Positions 30,166-38,831 of a stretch of 64,000 bases of DNA are shown here, piece after piece. Source of the stretch: Pannonibacter sp. SL95 (GTDB taxonomy: Bacteria > Pseudomonadota > Alphaproteobacteria > Rhizobiales > Stappiaceae). The notes beneath the pieces were generated by a model, which was given only the letters and a program-made list of their open reading frames with translations, was not told the DNA's origin and did not search any database. The stretch covers positions 1,222,501 through 1,286,500 of the forward strand of contig NZ_JAPPRC010000003.1 in assembly GCF_026672425.1 (NCBI RefSeq), read 5' to 3'. Positions within the stretch are counted from its first letter, which is position 1. Each line of letters starts with the position of its first letter. The position numbers and the translations under genes are program-made.

Positions 30166-30200
30166 GGGAGCTGAGACGGGCAGAGCCCGTCGCAGCTCCC
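30166..30200. terminator. Hairpin between convergent coxL-like and bacA genes
   Basis: GGGAGCTG and CAGCTCCC close an inner ACGGG/CCCGT stem. No long T-run is present. Confidence 0.5.
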
Positions 30201-30226
30201 TTGTGCTCAGGGGCCCGTCTTGCGTG

Positions 30227-31228
30227 TCATGCCGCGGCGACGGGGGCTGCGGCCTTGGCCAGCCGGATACGTTCCTCGAAGGCGGCGAGGCGCTTGTAGA
30301 TCGAGATCAGCTCGATGATGGTCGACCACGAGTTGACCAGGAACTGGAACGAGCTCTCGACCCGGTCGAAGGCCCGGGTGATCTGCTGCATCACGCCCAG
30401 CGTGATCGTGCCGCTGACAACCGTCGGCCCGAGCGCGATGTAGGGCACCAGCACGGTGGCCTGCAGATAGCTCCACTTGGCGACATCGAAGTAGAGGTAG
30501 TGGAAGAACAGCCGGAAGTAATTTTTCCGGACCTGCGCGAACAGTTCGACCACCGTCTGCGGCGACGCGCGGTCTGCATTGTCCTCGCCATAGACCAGTT
30601 CCTTGCGGTAGGCCGCCTCTACCTTCTGGTTCTGGAATTCCAGCCCCGGCAGTTTGACGCCGACAACGGCCAGAAGCACCGTGCCGAAGGCGGCCGACAG
30701 CAGCGCGACGAAGACCATCGAATGGGGCACCGGCCCGATCCAGGGCAGCTCGGTCACCTTTTCGGACAGGCCCCACAGCAGCGGTATGAAGGCAGCGAGA
30801 GTCATCAGCGAGCGCATGAACAGGACGCCGAGGCCCTCCATGATGCGCGCGAACCGCATCGTGTCCTCCTGCACGCGCTGAGCCGCGCCCTCGACATCAC
30901 GCACGAGGTGCCAGTTGGCCATGTAGAAATCGTTCATCGCATGACGCCAGCGGAAGATGAAATGGCGGACGAAGAATTCCAGCACCACGGCGATGACGAT
31001 GTAGAGGCCCGCGATCCGCAGGAAGGTCGACATCTCGCCCAGATAGCTTTCGAGGGTCACGGCTCCGGGCGTGCCAAGCGCCTTCTGGACCATGTCGAAG
31101 AAGCTGCCGAACCATTCGTTGATCTGGACATCGAGCTGGACCTTGTACCAGGTCACCGACAGGATCAGCGCTGACCCCAGCCAGGCCCAGAAAAACCACT
31201 GCCTGCTCATGAAAAAGGATCTGAACAT
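30227..31228 (-). CDS. SbmA/BacA-family peptide transporter
   Basis: A 333-residue inner-membrane protein. Family blocks include FFVRHFIFRWRHAMNDFYMA, NWHLVRDVEGAAQRVQEDTM, VKLPGLEFQNQKVEAAYRKE and RAFDRVESSFQFLVNSWSTI. It has about seven membrane segments and no ATPase domain, as in BacA. BacA/SbmA imports peptides using proton motive force and also affects very-long-chain fatty acid lipid A in Rhizobiales. The ATG at 31228 has GGAGGG; the longer TTG start is unlikely. It is slightly shorter than typical BacA. Confidence 0.9.
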   Translation of the reverse strand: MFRSFFMSRQWFFWAWLGSALILSVTWYKVQLDVQINEWFGSFFDMVQKALGTPGAVTLESYLGEMSTFLRIAGLYIVIAVVLEFFVRHFIFRWRHAMNDFYMANWHLVRDVEGAAQRVQEDTMRFARIMEGLGVLFMRSLMTLAAFIPLLWGLSEKVTELPWIGPVPHSMVFVALLSAAFGTVLLAVVGVKLPGLEFQNQKVEAAYRKELVYGEDNADRASPQTVVELFAQVRKNYFRLFFHYLYFDVAKWSYLQATVLVPYIALGPTVVSGTITLGVMQQITRAFDRVESSFQFLVNSWSTIIELISIYKRLAAFEERIRLAKAAAPVAAA

Positions 31229-31580
31229 GACGAAACCCTCCTGACGTTGCAAAAGGGTAGGGGGAGAATCGCGTCATGTTCATCATGACTTTCTGTGATC
31301 GGGGCGAGTTATCCCGTAAAATTGCAGCGGATTTACTCTGACCGACCTGCAGGACCGGCATGTGTTGCCGACGTGCTTCCGCTGCTGGACCCGCACCGCG
31401 TGCGAAAGCCGTCGTTGCCTCCGCCTTGGCCTTTCCATTGCCACTTTTTGCGGTTCAAACCGGGGAATGCTGGTATGACCAGTCGGGCCAACGCGGGGAA
31501 TCGCGGCGCTGACTGGGCGCCGTTCTGCGCCAGCTTTCTCCGGACAGCCCATCATTCACCGGACAGGAAGGACGTATACG
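31229..31580. other. Divergent intergenic region between bacA and EamA gene
   Basis: 352 bp with no recognisable gene. It should contain both promoters; I could not pick out convincing -35/-10 pairs. Confidence 0.4.
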
Positions 31581-32618
31581 ATGGCGTTGAGAGACGCTGG
31601 AGAGCCGCCGGCCCCGCAGGGAGAGCCTGACCACGGCAACCAGGTGGCCGCTTTAGCTTCGGTTATCGACCGGACGGAGCACAAGCCTCTCCTCGGCATC
31701 GGCCTGAAGGTTGCGTCCACGCTTGTTTTTTCGATCATGGTGGTCGCGCTCAAGATCGCAGCCGAGCGGGTGCCGATCGGACAGGTTGTGTTCGCTCGCA
31801 ACTTCTTCGGCATTGTTCCGGTTCTGGTCATCCTGCTCTGGCGACGTGAACTGGTTTCGGCAATGCACACCCGCCAGCCGCTCGGGCATATCGGGCGCGC
31901 GACCGTGGGCATGCTGGCCATGGCCTGTTCCTTCACCGCGCTGAGATACTTGCCTCTGCCCGATGCCACGGCGATCGGTTTTGCCTCGCCGCTGTTTACC
32001 GTCGTTCTGGCTTTCCTGTTCCTGGGTGAAACGGTCCGCGTCTACCGCTGGAGTGCGGTGGCTGTCGGATTCGCCGGGATCATGATCATCCTGTCGCCGC
32101 ACATGGGCGGATTGCAGATCACGGAAGCGACCTGGTTTGGCGCCCTTGCGGCTGCCGTCGGGGCGCTGTTCTCCGGCATGGCGATGATTTTCGTGCGCAA
32201 GCTGTGCGAGACCGAGCGGACATCCACGATTGTTCTCTGGTTCTCGGCCAGCGCATCGCTGATGGCATTGCTGACGATCCCGGCTGGCTGGTTTGATCCT
32301 GCCTATGCCTGGGTGCTGCCGGACTGGGAGACCGCAGGGCTCCTGATCTTCGTCGGGCTCGCCGGCGGGGTTGGGCAGATCATCATGACCGAGTCCTACC
32401 GCTATGCCGACGCCTCGACGATTGCCCCGTTCGATTACACCAACATGATCTGGGCAGTGCTGCTGGGCTGGATGTTCTTTGCCGAGGTTCCGGTCTGGCA
32501 GGTCATCGTCGGCTCGCTCATCGTGACGGCCGCAGGTCTTTTCGTGATGTTCCGCGAACGGCAGCTTGGCCGCGACGACACACGGGCGCGCAAGGCCGGA
32601 GGGCCAATGCGGCCGTGA
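31581..32618 (+). CDS. EamA/DMT-family transporter
   Basis: A 345-residue inner-membrane protein with ten hydrophobic segments in two EamA repeats (VVFARNFFGIVPVLVILLWR, YLPLPDATAIGFASPLFTVV, and the second repeat around YADASTIAPFDYTNMIWAVL). A 35-residue polar N-terminus precedes the first segment. Drug/metabolite transporters of this type export amino acids or metabolites; the substrate cannot be read from sequence. AGGAAGG lies before the ATG. Confidence 0.9.
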   Translation: MALRDAGEPPAPQGEPDHGNQVAALASVIDRTEHKPLLGIGLKVASTLVFSIMVVALKIAAERVPIGQVVFARNFFGIVPVLVILLWRRELVSAMHTRQPLGHIGRATVGMLAMACSFTALRYLPLPDATAIGFASPLFTVVLAFLFLGETVRVYRWSAVAVGFAGIMIILSPHMGGLQITEATWFGALAAAVGALFSGMAMIFVRKLCETERTSTIVLWFSASASLMALLTIPAGWFDPAYAWVLPDWETAGLLIFVGLAGGVGQIIMTESYRYADASTIAPFDYTNMIWAVLLGWMFFAEVPVWQVIVGSLIVTAAGLFVMFRERQLGRDDTRARKAGGPMRP

Positions 32619-32673
32619 TGGCGTCCTCCGGCGGCGTTCTTGCGCGGTTGTTCCGTAAAGGTCGGGCCTGCGC

Positions 32674-32910
32674 TCAGAAGGCCTTGAAGGTGATGATGGT
32701 GCGCGTGTCGCGAATGCCATCGAGGCAGTGCAGCTTCTGGTTCACGAAGTGGCCGATGTCCTCGCCGTCTTCGATGTAGACCTTCACCAGGAGGTCATAG
32801 TCGCCGCTGGTCGAGTAGATTTCCGAGGCAATCTCGGCATCGGCAATCGCGTTGGCCACCTTGTAGGTGTCGCCCAGGTTGCACTTGATCATGATGAAAA
32901 ACGGCTTCAT
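32674..32910 (-). CDS. Stand-alone Lrp/AsnC ligand-binding (RAM) domain protein
   Basis: A 78-residue protein consisting only of the Lrp/AsnC C-terminal domain: MIKCNLGDTYKVANAIADAE, then EIYSTSGDYDLLVKVYIEDG and the final strand RDTRTIITFKAF. No helix-turn-helix is present. The ATG at 32910 has GAGGAG upstream. Such stand-alone domains bind amino acids or co-assemble with full Lrp proteins. It lies convergent with the EamA gene and upstream of, but divergent from, the TPP riboswitch. Confidence 0.88.
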   Translation of the reverse strand: MKPFFIMIKCNLGDTYKVANAIADAEIASEIYSTSGDYDLLVKVYIEDGEDIGHFVNQKLHCLDGIRDTRTIITFKAF

Positions 32911-33034
32911 GGCGGCTCCTCGCGGGGCAGCTTCCGGATGCTGCCCTGTGACAGGTGGAATGGCCGATCGGCGCGGCCGCGTCAACACATGCCATCGCCT
33001 CTTGCATTGCGCCGCCGCTCTTGTTAGCTGTCTT

Positions 33035-33124
33035 CCCGTCTCATGGGGGTGCCCGATATCCGGGCTGAGAGGCATCGTGCCAACTCCTTGAACCTGATCC
33101 GGGTCGTGCCGGCGGAGGGATTTG
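33035..33124 (+). ncRNA. TPP riboswitch (THI element)
   Basis: The conserved blocks appear in order: GGGGTGC at about 33046, GGGCTGAGAGGCA at 33062-33074, then CTTGAACCTGATCCGGGT at 33087-33104 and GCCGGCGGAGGGA at 33108-33120. These match the thi-box and pyrophosphate-sensor helices. It should turn off thiM-thiD when thiamine pyrophosphate is abundant. The 3' GGAGGGA doubles as a Shine-Dalgarno sequence for the ATG at 33127. Confidence 0.97.
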
Positions 33125-33126
33125 GG

Positions 33127-33246
33127 ATGACAGGCCAGACGTATTCGGCCGCGCCTTCGATGCGCTGCCAGATGAATTCCTCGACATTGCTGCTGCCCTT
33201 CGCTGAGCATCCGCGCGCCTTTCATCTATTTGGAGAGGCGGCATGA
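33127..33246 (+). CDS. Possible 39-codon leader ORF between riboswitch and thiM
   Basis: An ATG six bases after the GGAGGGA at the aptamer's 3' end opens a 39-codon frame (MTGQTYSAAPSMRCQ...). Its TGA stop at 33244-33246 overlaps the thiM ATG at 33243 as ATGA. The spacing is ideal for translation. If translated, TPP binding would hide its ribosome site and translation of thiM would be coupled to it. It is out of frame with thiM, so it is not an N-terminal extension. Expression is unproven, and the peptide has no recognisable function. Confidence 0.5.
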   Translation: MTGQTYSAAPSMRCQMNSSTLLLPFAEHPRAFHLFGEAA

Positions 33247-33995
33247 ACGCTGCGATCGATCACTCACGTGAGGCGCTTTCGGACGCCATGGCCGGCGTCC
33301 TGGAGCGTTTGCGCCAGCGGGCTCCGCGCGTCCATTGCCTGACCAACGCCGTTGCCCAGGCCTTCACCGCCAACGTGCTTCTGGCACTCGGGGCCATCCC
33401 TTCGATGACGCTGGCAGCCGAGGAAGTCCCGGCCTTTGCGGCAAGTGCCGATGCCTTGCTGCTCAATCTGGGCACGCTGGATGACACACGCCGCACCGCC
33501 TTTGCCCTCGGGCTGGAGGTCGCCGAACGGGACGGCAAACCGTGGGTGCTCGATCCAGTCTTCGTTGACCGCTCGCCGCCCCGTCTGGCACTGGCCGGGG
33601 ACCTGCTTTTGCGGAGCCCAACCCTGCTCAAGGTCAACGCCGGCGAACTTGCGGCGATGGGCGGGGCGGATCGGCTGGGTGCCAGTTCCTATGCCGTGAC
33701 AGGGGCCGTCGACGTCGTGTCCTGCGGCGGCCGCCAGCTCCGTCTTGCCAATGGCGATCCGATGATGGGCCGCGTGACGGCCACGGGCTGTGCAGCTGGT
33801 GCCGTGCTGGGGGCCTGCCTGGCGGTGGAGCCTGATCCGCTGCTGGCAGCCGCGAGCGGTCTCAGCTTTGTGGCGATTGCAGGGGAGCTGGCTGCGCGTG
33901 AGGCGAGGGGACCGGGCAGCTTCGTGCCCGCGTTCCTCGATGCGCTCTACGGCCTCGACGCCAGAACCCTCGCGGCGCAGCTGCGTCTCGCCTGA
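33243..33995 (+). CDS. thiM: Hydroxyethylthiazole kinase
   Basis: A 250-residue ribokinase-fold enzyme phosphorylating 4-methyl-5-hydroxyethylthiazole, a thiamine salvage step. RVHCLTNAVAQAFTANVLLA with LGAIPSM is the substrate site, WVLDPVF the strand before the catalytic region, and MMGRVTATGCAAGAVLGA carries the anion hole and the catalytic Cys. GGAGAGG lies at 33232-33238. It is controlled by the upstream TPP riboswitch and followed 37 bp later by thiD. Confidence 0.95.
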   Translation: MNAAIDHSREALSDAMAGVLERLRQRAPRVHCLTNAVAQAFTANVLLALGAIPSMTLAAEEVPAFAASADALLLNLGTLDDTRRTAFALGLEVAERDGKPWVLDPVFVDRSPPRLALAGDLLLRSPTLLKVNAGELAAMGGADRLGASSYAVTGAVDVVSCGGRQLRLANGDPMMGRVTATGCAAGAVLGACLAVEPDPLLAAASGLSFVAIAGELAAREARGPGSFVPAFLDALYGLDARTLAAQLRLA

Positions 33996-34032
33996 CTGAC
34001 TTTTCCTGTCTCCTCAAACCTGGGGCATCCCG

Positions 34033-34845
34033 ATGACAGCAATTGCCTTGACCATTGCGGGCTCGGATTCCGGCGGCGGTGCCGGCATTCAGGCCGATCT
34101 CAAGACCTTTTCGGCGCTCGGCGTCTACGGCGCCAGTGTTCTGACCGCTTTGACGGCGCAGAACACCCACGGCGTCACCGCGATTCATGATGTGCCGCCG
34201 CAGTTCGTTCGGGCGCAGATGGATGCGGTGCTGGAGGATCTGTCGGTCGATGCGATCAAGATCGGCATGCTGTCCCGTCCGGACGTCATCCTCGCCGTTG
34301 CGGCCGGGCTTGATGCCTACAAGCCGCGTCCGGTGGTTCTCGACCCCGTGATGGTGGCGGCGTCCGGTGATCCGCTGCTGGTGCCTGAGGCGGTGCAGGT
34401 GATCATCGCGGAGCTGCTGCCACGGGCGTCGCTCATCACGCCCAATCTTCCCGAGGCCGCGCGCATGCTCGGCGCTCCCGCAGCCATCAGCCGCGATGAC
34501 ATGCGGATCCAGGCTGGAGCACTGCTCGGCCTTGGCGCCCGCGCAGTTCTGCTCAAGGGCGGTCATGGCGAAGGTCCGGAGAGCGAGGATCTGCTGCTGA
34601 CCGCTGAGGGCAGCGAGAACTGGTTTTCGGCGCCGCGTCACACCACACGCAACACCCACGGCACGGGCTGCACCCTGTCGTCGGCCATCACGGCAGGACT
34701 GGCCCGCGGGCTCGCGCTGCCGGATGCCGTTGCCGCAGCCAAGGCCTATGTGACCGCGGCCATTCGTGCCGCCGATCATCTTGCAATCGGCACCGGACAT
34801 GGACCGGTGCACCATTTCCACGCCGTCTGGGAGACTGCTGAATGA
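34033..34845 (+). CDS. thiD: Hydroxymethylpyrimidine/phosphomethylpyrimidine kinase
   Basis: A 270-residue kinase phosphorylating HMP and HMP-P for thiamine synthesis and salvage. The N-terminus [20 protein letters not shown] is diagnostic, [13 protein letters not shown] follows, and [20 protein letters not shown] holds the catalytic Cys. Its last bases overlap the TRAP binding-protein start (ATGA). With thiM it forms a salvage pair; no thiE is in the window. Confidence 0.97.
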   Translation: MTAIALTIAGSDSGGGAGIQADLKTFSALGVYGASVLTALTAQNTHGVTAIHDVPPQFVRAQMDAVLEDLSVDAIKIGMLSRPDVILAVAAGLDAYKPRPVVLDPVMVAASGDPLLVPEAVQVIIAELLPRASLITPNLPEAARMLGAPAAISRDDMRIQAGALLGLGARAVLLKGGHGEGPESEDLLLTAEGSENWFSAPRHTTRNTHGTGCTLSSAITAGLARGLALPDAVAAAKAYVTAAIRAADHLAIGTGHGPVHHFHAVWETAE

Positions 34846-35948
34846 CTCGTGATCTGACACTGTCCCGCCGCAAGGCGCTTGGCCTTGGTCTGGCTGGCGC
34901 TGCAGGCACGCTTTCCGGCACGCTTGCGGCGCCCGCACTCGCCCAGGGGCTTGCTACCATCGAATGGAAGATGGTGACATCCTGGCAGAAGAACCTGCCA
35001 GGTCCGGGCGTGACAGCACAGCGCATTTGCGACCAGATCGGCAGGCTGTCGGGTGGCCGCATGCGGGTGCAACTGGCCGCTGCCGGCGAGCTGGTGCCAG
35101 CGCTCGGCGTGCTTGATGCTGTCTCCTCCGGCACGGCACAGATGGGGCACACCGCATCGTTCTTCTGGCAGGGCAAGATGCCGGCCGCCGTGTTCTTCAC
35201 CGCCATCCCCTTTGGCCTGACACCGCTCGAACACATGACGTGGATCGAACAGGGGGGCGGTCAGGCGCTGTGGGATGAGCTTTATGCTCCCTTCGGCATC
35301 AAACCGGTAATGGCCGGCAACACCGGCGTGCAGATGGGCGGCTGGTTCAAGCGTGAGATCACGTCGCTGAATGATCTGGCTGGCCTCAAGATCCGCATGC
35401 CGGGACTGGGCGGTGAAGTGCTGCGGCGGCTTGGCGCAACTCCGGTGGCGCTGCCGCCTGGCGAGATTTTCCAGGCACTCCAGTCCGGCGTGATTGATGC
35501 GACCGAGTTTCTGGGGCCATGGAGTGACCAGGCCATGGGCTTCCAGAAGGTGGCGAAATACTACTACGCCCCTGGGTTCCACGAGCCGAACGGAACCGGC
35601 GAGGCCCTGTTCAACAAGGTGGCGCTTGACGGTCTGCCGGAAGATCTTCGCGCGATCGTGCTTGAGGCCTGCCGCGCGGAAAACGCGTTGGCTCTGACCG
35701 AAAGCGAGTGGATGAACGCCGGCTCACTCGCCACCCTGCAGCAGAAGGATGGCGTTGAGGTGCGTTTCTATCCCGATGACGTGCTGGCTGGCCTGCGCAA
35801 GGAAAGCGAAGCGGTGCTTGCCGGCTTTGCCGACAAGGATCCGCTGTCGGCGAAGATCCTTGAAAGCTATCAGGCCGCAGTCGCGCGGCTCGCGCCTTGG
35901 AGCCGAGTCTCGGTTCAGCGCTTCCTGTCGGCGCGCGACGGCGCCTGA
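34842..35948 (+). CDS. TRAP transporter substrate-binding protein (TakP/DctP family)
   Basis: A 368-residue periplasmic binding protein. A Tat-like signal [20 protein letters not shown] ends near ALAQ. The mature part has [20 protein letters not shown], the central helix-to-strand region [20 protein letters not shown] with the anion-binding Arg, and [20 protein letters not shown], all typical of the alpha-keto acid TakP subgroup. It overlaps thiD by 4 bp, so it is translated with the thiamine salvage genes. No dctQ or dctM membrane genes are present. A keto acid is the default ligand; a thiamine-related ligand is suggested only by operon position. Confidence 0.88.
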   Translation: MTRDLTLSRRKALGLGLAGAAGTLSGTLAAPALAQGLATIEWKMVTSWQKNLPGPGVTAQRICDQIGRLSGGRMRVQLAAAGELVPALGVLDAVSSGTAQMGHTASFFWQGKMPAAVFFTAIPFGLTPLEHMTWIEQGGGQALWDELYAPFGIKPVMAGNTGVQMGGWFKREITSLNDLAGLKIRMPGLGGEVLRRLGATPVALPPGEIFQALQSGVIDATEFLGPWSDQAMGFQKVAKYYYAPGFHEPNGTGEALFNKVALDGLPEDLRAIVLEACRAENALALTESEWMNAGSLATLQQKDGVEVRFYPDDVLAGLRKESEAVLAGFADKDPLSAKILESYQAAVARLAPWSRVSVQRFLSARDGA

Positions 35949-35963
35949 GTGATGCCAGGTGAG

Positions 35964-35987
35964 GGCAGGCGCTTGGCAGCGCCTGCC
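35964..35987. terminator. Terminator after the thi operon
   Basis: GGCAGGCGC, a 6-base loop and GCGCCTGCC form a perfect 9-bp stem followed by TTCG, placed between convergent genes. Confidence 0.6.
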
Positions 35988-35996
35988 TTCGTCAGC

Positions 35997-36842
35997 TCAG
36001 GCATCAGCGACAACGGTCTGGCGCTGCGTGCCCAGTCCGGAAATGCCAAGCTGCATCACGTCGCCAGCCTTCAGGTAGACTGGTGGCTTCTTGCCCATGC
36101 CGACGCCGGGAGGCGTGCCCGTGGTGATGACGTCGCCGGGTTCCAGCACCATCTTGTGCGACAGGAAATGCACCAGGGTGGCGACGGGGAAGATCATCGT
36201 CCGGGTGCTGCCGGTCTGCACGCGTGTGCCGTTGAGATCGAGATACAGATCAAGCGCCTGCGGGTCCGGAACCTCGTCCGAGGTCACAATCCACGGGCCG
36301 AGCGGGCCGAAGGTCGGGGCGCTCTTGCCCTTGATCCATTGGCCGGTCCCCTCGATCTGCCAGGCCCGTTCCGAAACGTCGTTGCAAATCATGTAGCCAG
36401 CAACATGCGAAAGGGCATCCGCCTCGCTGACCTGCCAGGCCCGGGTGCCGATCACGAAGGCCAGTTCAACCTCCCAGTCGAGCTTCGTTGAACCTTTGGG
36501 GATGATGACGGCGTCGTCTGGACCACAGATGCAGCTGGGTGCCTTGGAGAACACCACCGGCTCGGCCGGCACGGGCATTCCGGATTCGGCCGCATGATCG
36601 GCGTAGTTCAATCCGATGGCGATGAAGTGTCCGGGGCGGCGGATCGGTGACCCGAACCGGACTTCCCCCTCGACGCGCGGCAGGCTGTCGAGGTCCAGCG
36701 CCGACAGGCGGGCGAGGCTGGCAGCACTCCAGGCATCGGCATCCAGGTCCAACATATGTGCACTGAGGTCACGCACGCTGCCATCGGCCGCGATGATGCC
36801 CGGACGTTCTGCGCCGGCTGGTCCGAATCGACAAAGCTTCAT
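35997..36842 (-). CDS. Fumarylacetoacetate hydrolase-family protein
   Basis: A 281-residue member of the FAH superfamily, metal-dependent hydrolases, isomerases or decarboxylases of 2-oxo acids. The conserved GHFIAIGLNYADHAAESGMP starts the catalytic domain; LDWEVELAFVIG carries metal-binding Glu residues, SHVAGYMICNDVSERAWQ and GDVITTGTPPGVGMGKKP complete the site. The first 70 residues form the small N-terminal domain. The ATG at 36842 has GGGAG upstream. The substrate is unknown; such genes often act on aromatic ring-cleavage products or acylpyruvates. Confidence 0.9.
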   Translation of the reverse strand: MKLCRFGPAGAERPGIIAADGSVRDLSAHMLDLDADAWSAASLARLSALDLDSLPRVEGEVRFGSPIRRPGHFIAIGLNYADHAAESGMPVPAEPVVFSKAPSCICGPDDAVIIPKGSTKLDWEVELAFVIGTRAWQVSEADALSHVAGYMICNDVSERAWQIEGTGQWIKGKSAPTFGPLGPWIVTSDEVPDPQALDLYLDLNGTRVQTGSTRTMIFPVATLVHFLSHKMVLEPGDVITTGTPPGVGMGKKPPVYLKAGDVMQLGISGLGTQRQTVVADA

Positions 36843-37290
36843 AACTGCATCTCCCTGGTCAGGAACGGGCATTTTCGCTCCGCGCCCCTCGTGGCGGCGA
36901 TTGTCGACGCAGCGCCCGTTTGCGCAAGGCCACCGCCTGTGTTTTTCGACCACTCTGCCCGCTTGCAAGATGTTGCAGTTTGGCAACGCGGTTGGTGAAA
37001 ATATGTCGGTTCTGTGTCTGGTTGAATTTGCCTAAAAAGTAGGCATTCACGCGTAGTCGTTCTTGCGGGCTGCCGGAATGGCCGTCCAGAAGTGGAAATT
37101 GACGTTATCGGAAGGGGTGACGTTGCGATACTCGGTTAAGTTCAGGTCATTTTTGCACTGCAACATGCAAATCCGATGCGCTGCCTCGCTGATTTTCGCA
37201 ATTGCACTTGGCGCGGGTTTTATTGATCCTGTTTTCAATAGTGAAAGCTAGGCAGGGCTGACACGAATGTTTTTGGGAGGGAACTTCGAT
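36843..37290. other. Intergenic region upstream of fadL
   Basis: 448 bp without a convincing gene. It is less GC-rich than its surroundings from about 36995 and probably holds the fadL promoter. A single TTTGCA-N8-TGCAAA inverted repeat at 37152-37171 could bind a regulator. Confidence 0.4.
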
Positions 37291-38601
37291 ATGAACCGTG
37301 CATTGAAGGCTGCTGCACTTTGCGGCTCGGCGCTGAGCCTGATCGCGGTGGCTACCCAGGCACAGGCCGGTGGCTTCGCATTGCGCGAACAGAGCGCCTA
37401 CTACCAGGGCATGTCCTTCGCCGGTAATGGCACCACCGGCCCGAGCATTTCCTCGATCTTCTGGAACCCGGCGACCATCACCGGCGCTGGCGACGGCATC
37501 ACCTTTGAATCGCACAGCTCGTTCATTGTCCCGAACGCGGATCTGGACGCGACCTTCACCAAGGGCGCTATTCCGTGGATCGGCTCCGGCTCCGGCAAGA
37601 CGGGCGACATCGGGTCCGACGCCTGGATCCCGGCGAGCTACAACGCCTACAAGATCAACGACGACCTCTTCGTCGGCATGTCGATTACCGCGCCGTTTGG
37701 TCTTGCCACCAAGCCGAACCCGAACTGGGCTGGCAAGTGGTACAACCGTTCGTCCGAAGTGTTCTCGGTCAACTTCAACCCGACCGTGGGCTACAAGATC
37801 AACGACATGATCTCCGTTGGTGCCGGCATTCAGATCCAGTACCTGCAGGTCCGCCTGAAATCCGCATTCCCGCTGTCGTCCTCTGCCCAGACCGCAGAGG
37901 TCAAGGGTGACGACATCGGCTTCGGCTTCAACGCCGGTGTGACCATCAAGCCGACTGACGGCACCGAGTTCGGTCTCGGCTTCCGCTCCGCCGTGTCGCA
38001 CAAGCTGGATGGCGAATACATTCAGCCGGCAGGCGTCTCCCTGCCGTCCGGCACCCCGTTCGCGGCCTCCACGACCGGCATCACCGCATCCACGATGACC
38101 CCGGAAATGCTGACCTTCTCGGTCAAGCAGCGCGTGACCGATGCGTTCCGGGTTGCCGGTACGGTCGAGTGGACGAACTGGAGCCGTCTGGGCACGATCC
38201 ACACCAAGCCGAAGTCCGGCTCGATGGCGACGCCGGATCTGAAGTTCAACTACAACGACGGCTGGTTCTTCGCCCTCGGTGGTGAATATGACTACAATGA
38301 GAAGCTGACGCTGCGCGCCGGCCTCGCCTACGAACTGTCGCCGATTGACGAGAAGATCCGCTCTGCGCGTCTTCCGGACAACAACCGGTACTGGCTGTCG
38401 GCGGGCCTGAGCTACAAGGTCATGGAGAACATGTCTCTCGACCTCGGCTACACGCACATCATTCCCGAGAGCACCAAGATCAACATCGGCCCCGGCCATC
38501 AGGACTACAACCCGGCCGTCGGCCGTCTGACCGCGAATGTTGACAGCAACGTCAACATCTTCACGGCGGCCTTCCGGTATCGCTGGGGCGGCAAGCTCTG
38601 A
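37291..38601 (+). CDS. OmpP1/FadL-family outer-membrane transporter
   Basis: A 436-residue outer-membrane barrel. The signal peptide MNRALKAAALCGSALSLIAV ends at AQA. The mature N-terminus GGFALREQSAYYQGMSFAGN with ISSIFWNPA forms the FadL hatch with its NPA box. Alternating beta strands fill the rest and the last strand ends in YRWGGKL. The ATG at 37291 has GGGAGGG upstream; the upstream in-frame ATG at 37267 is less good. It takes up long-chain fatty acids or other hydrophobic compounds; FadD at 22142 could act on them. Confidence 0.92.
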   Translation: MNRALKAAALCGSALSLIAVATQAQAGGFALREQSAYYQGMSFAGNGTTGPSISSIFWNPATITGAGDGITFESHSSFIVPNADLDATFTKGAIPWIGSGSGKTGDIGSDAWIPASYNAYKINDDLFVGMSITAPFGLATKPNPNWAGKWYNRSSEVFSVNFNPTVGYKINDMISVGAGIQIQYLQVRLKSAFPLSSSAQTAEVKGDDIGFGFNAGVTIKPTDGTEFGLGFRSAVSHKLDGEYIQPAGVSLPSGTPFAASTTGITASTMTPEMLTFSVKQRVTDAFRVAGTVEWTNWSRLGTIHTKPKSGSMATPDLKFNYNDGWFFALGGEYDYNEKLTLRAGLAYELSPIDEKIRSARLPDNNRYWLSAGLSYKVMENMSLDLGYTHIIPESTKINIGPGHQDYNPAVGRLTANVDSNVNIFTAAFRYRWGGKL

Positions 38602-38626
38602 GACTGAAGTCCTTCGGGATCATGAG

Positions 38627-38654
38627 AAGGCCGGCGTACCACGCCGGCCTTTTT
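38627..38654 (+). terminator. Rho-independent terminator of fadL
   Basis: AAGGCCGGCG and CGCCGGCCTT flank a short loop and are followed by TTT. Confidence 0.88.
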
Positions 38655-38831
38655 CTATTGCCGGGCCGTCATGCCCGGACGGCCAGTGTTAAGTATGTTG
38701 TCATAATGGCTTGCTGAATTGAGCCGGGAAGCTGCCAAGTGCGGCGGGAAACCGCCACTTCCGCAGATGTGTCATATTCCTGATACCTGAATCGCGTCTA
38801 AGGATCCCGACTTTGACGTGGAGTGCGGGCG

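Noticed and set aside
37152-37171. TTTGCA-N8-TGCAAA inverted repeat upstream of fadL
   Set aside because: It is a single short occurrence with no second copy found at related genes, so no regulator can be proposed.
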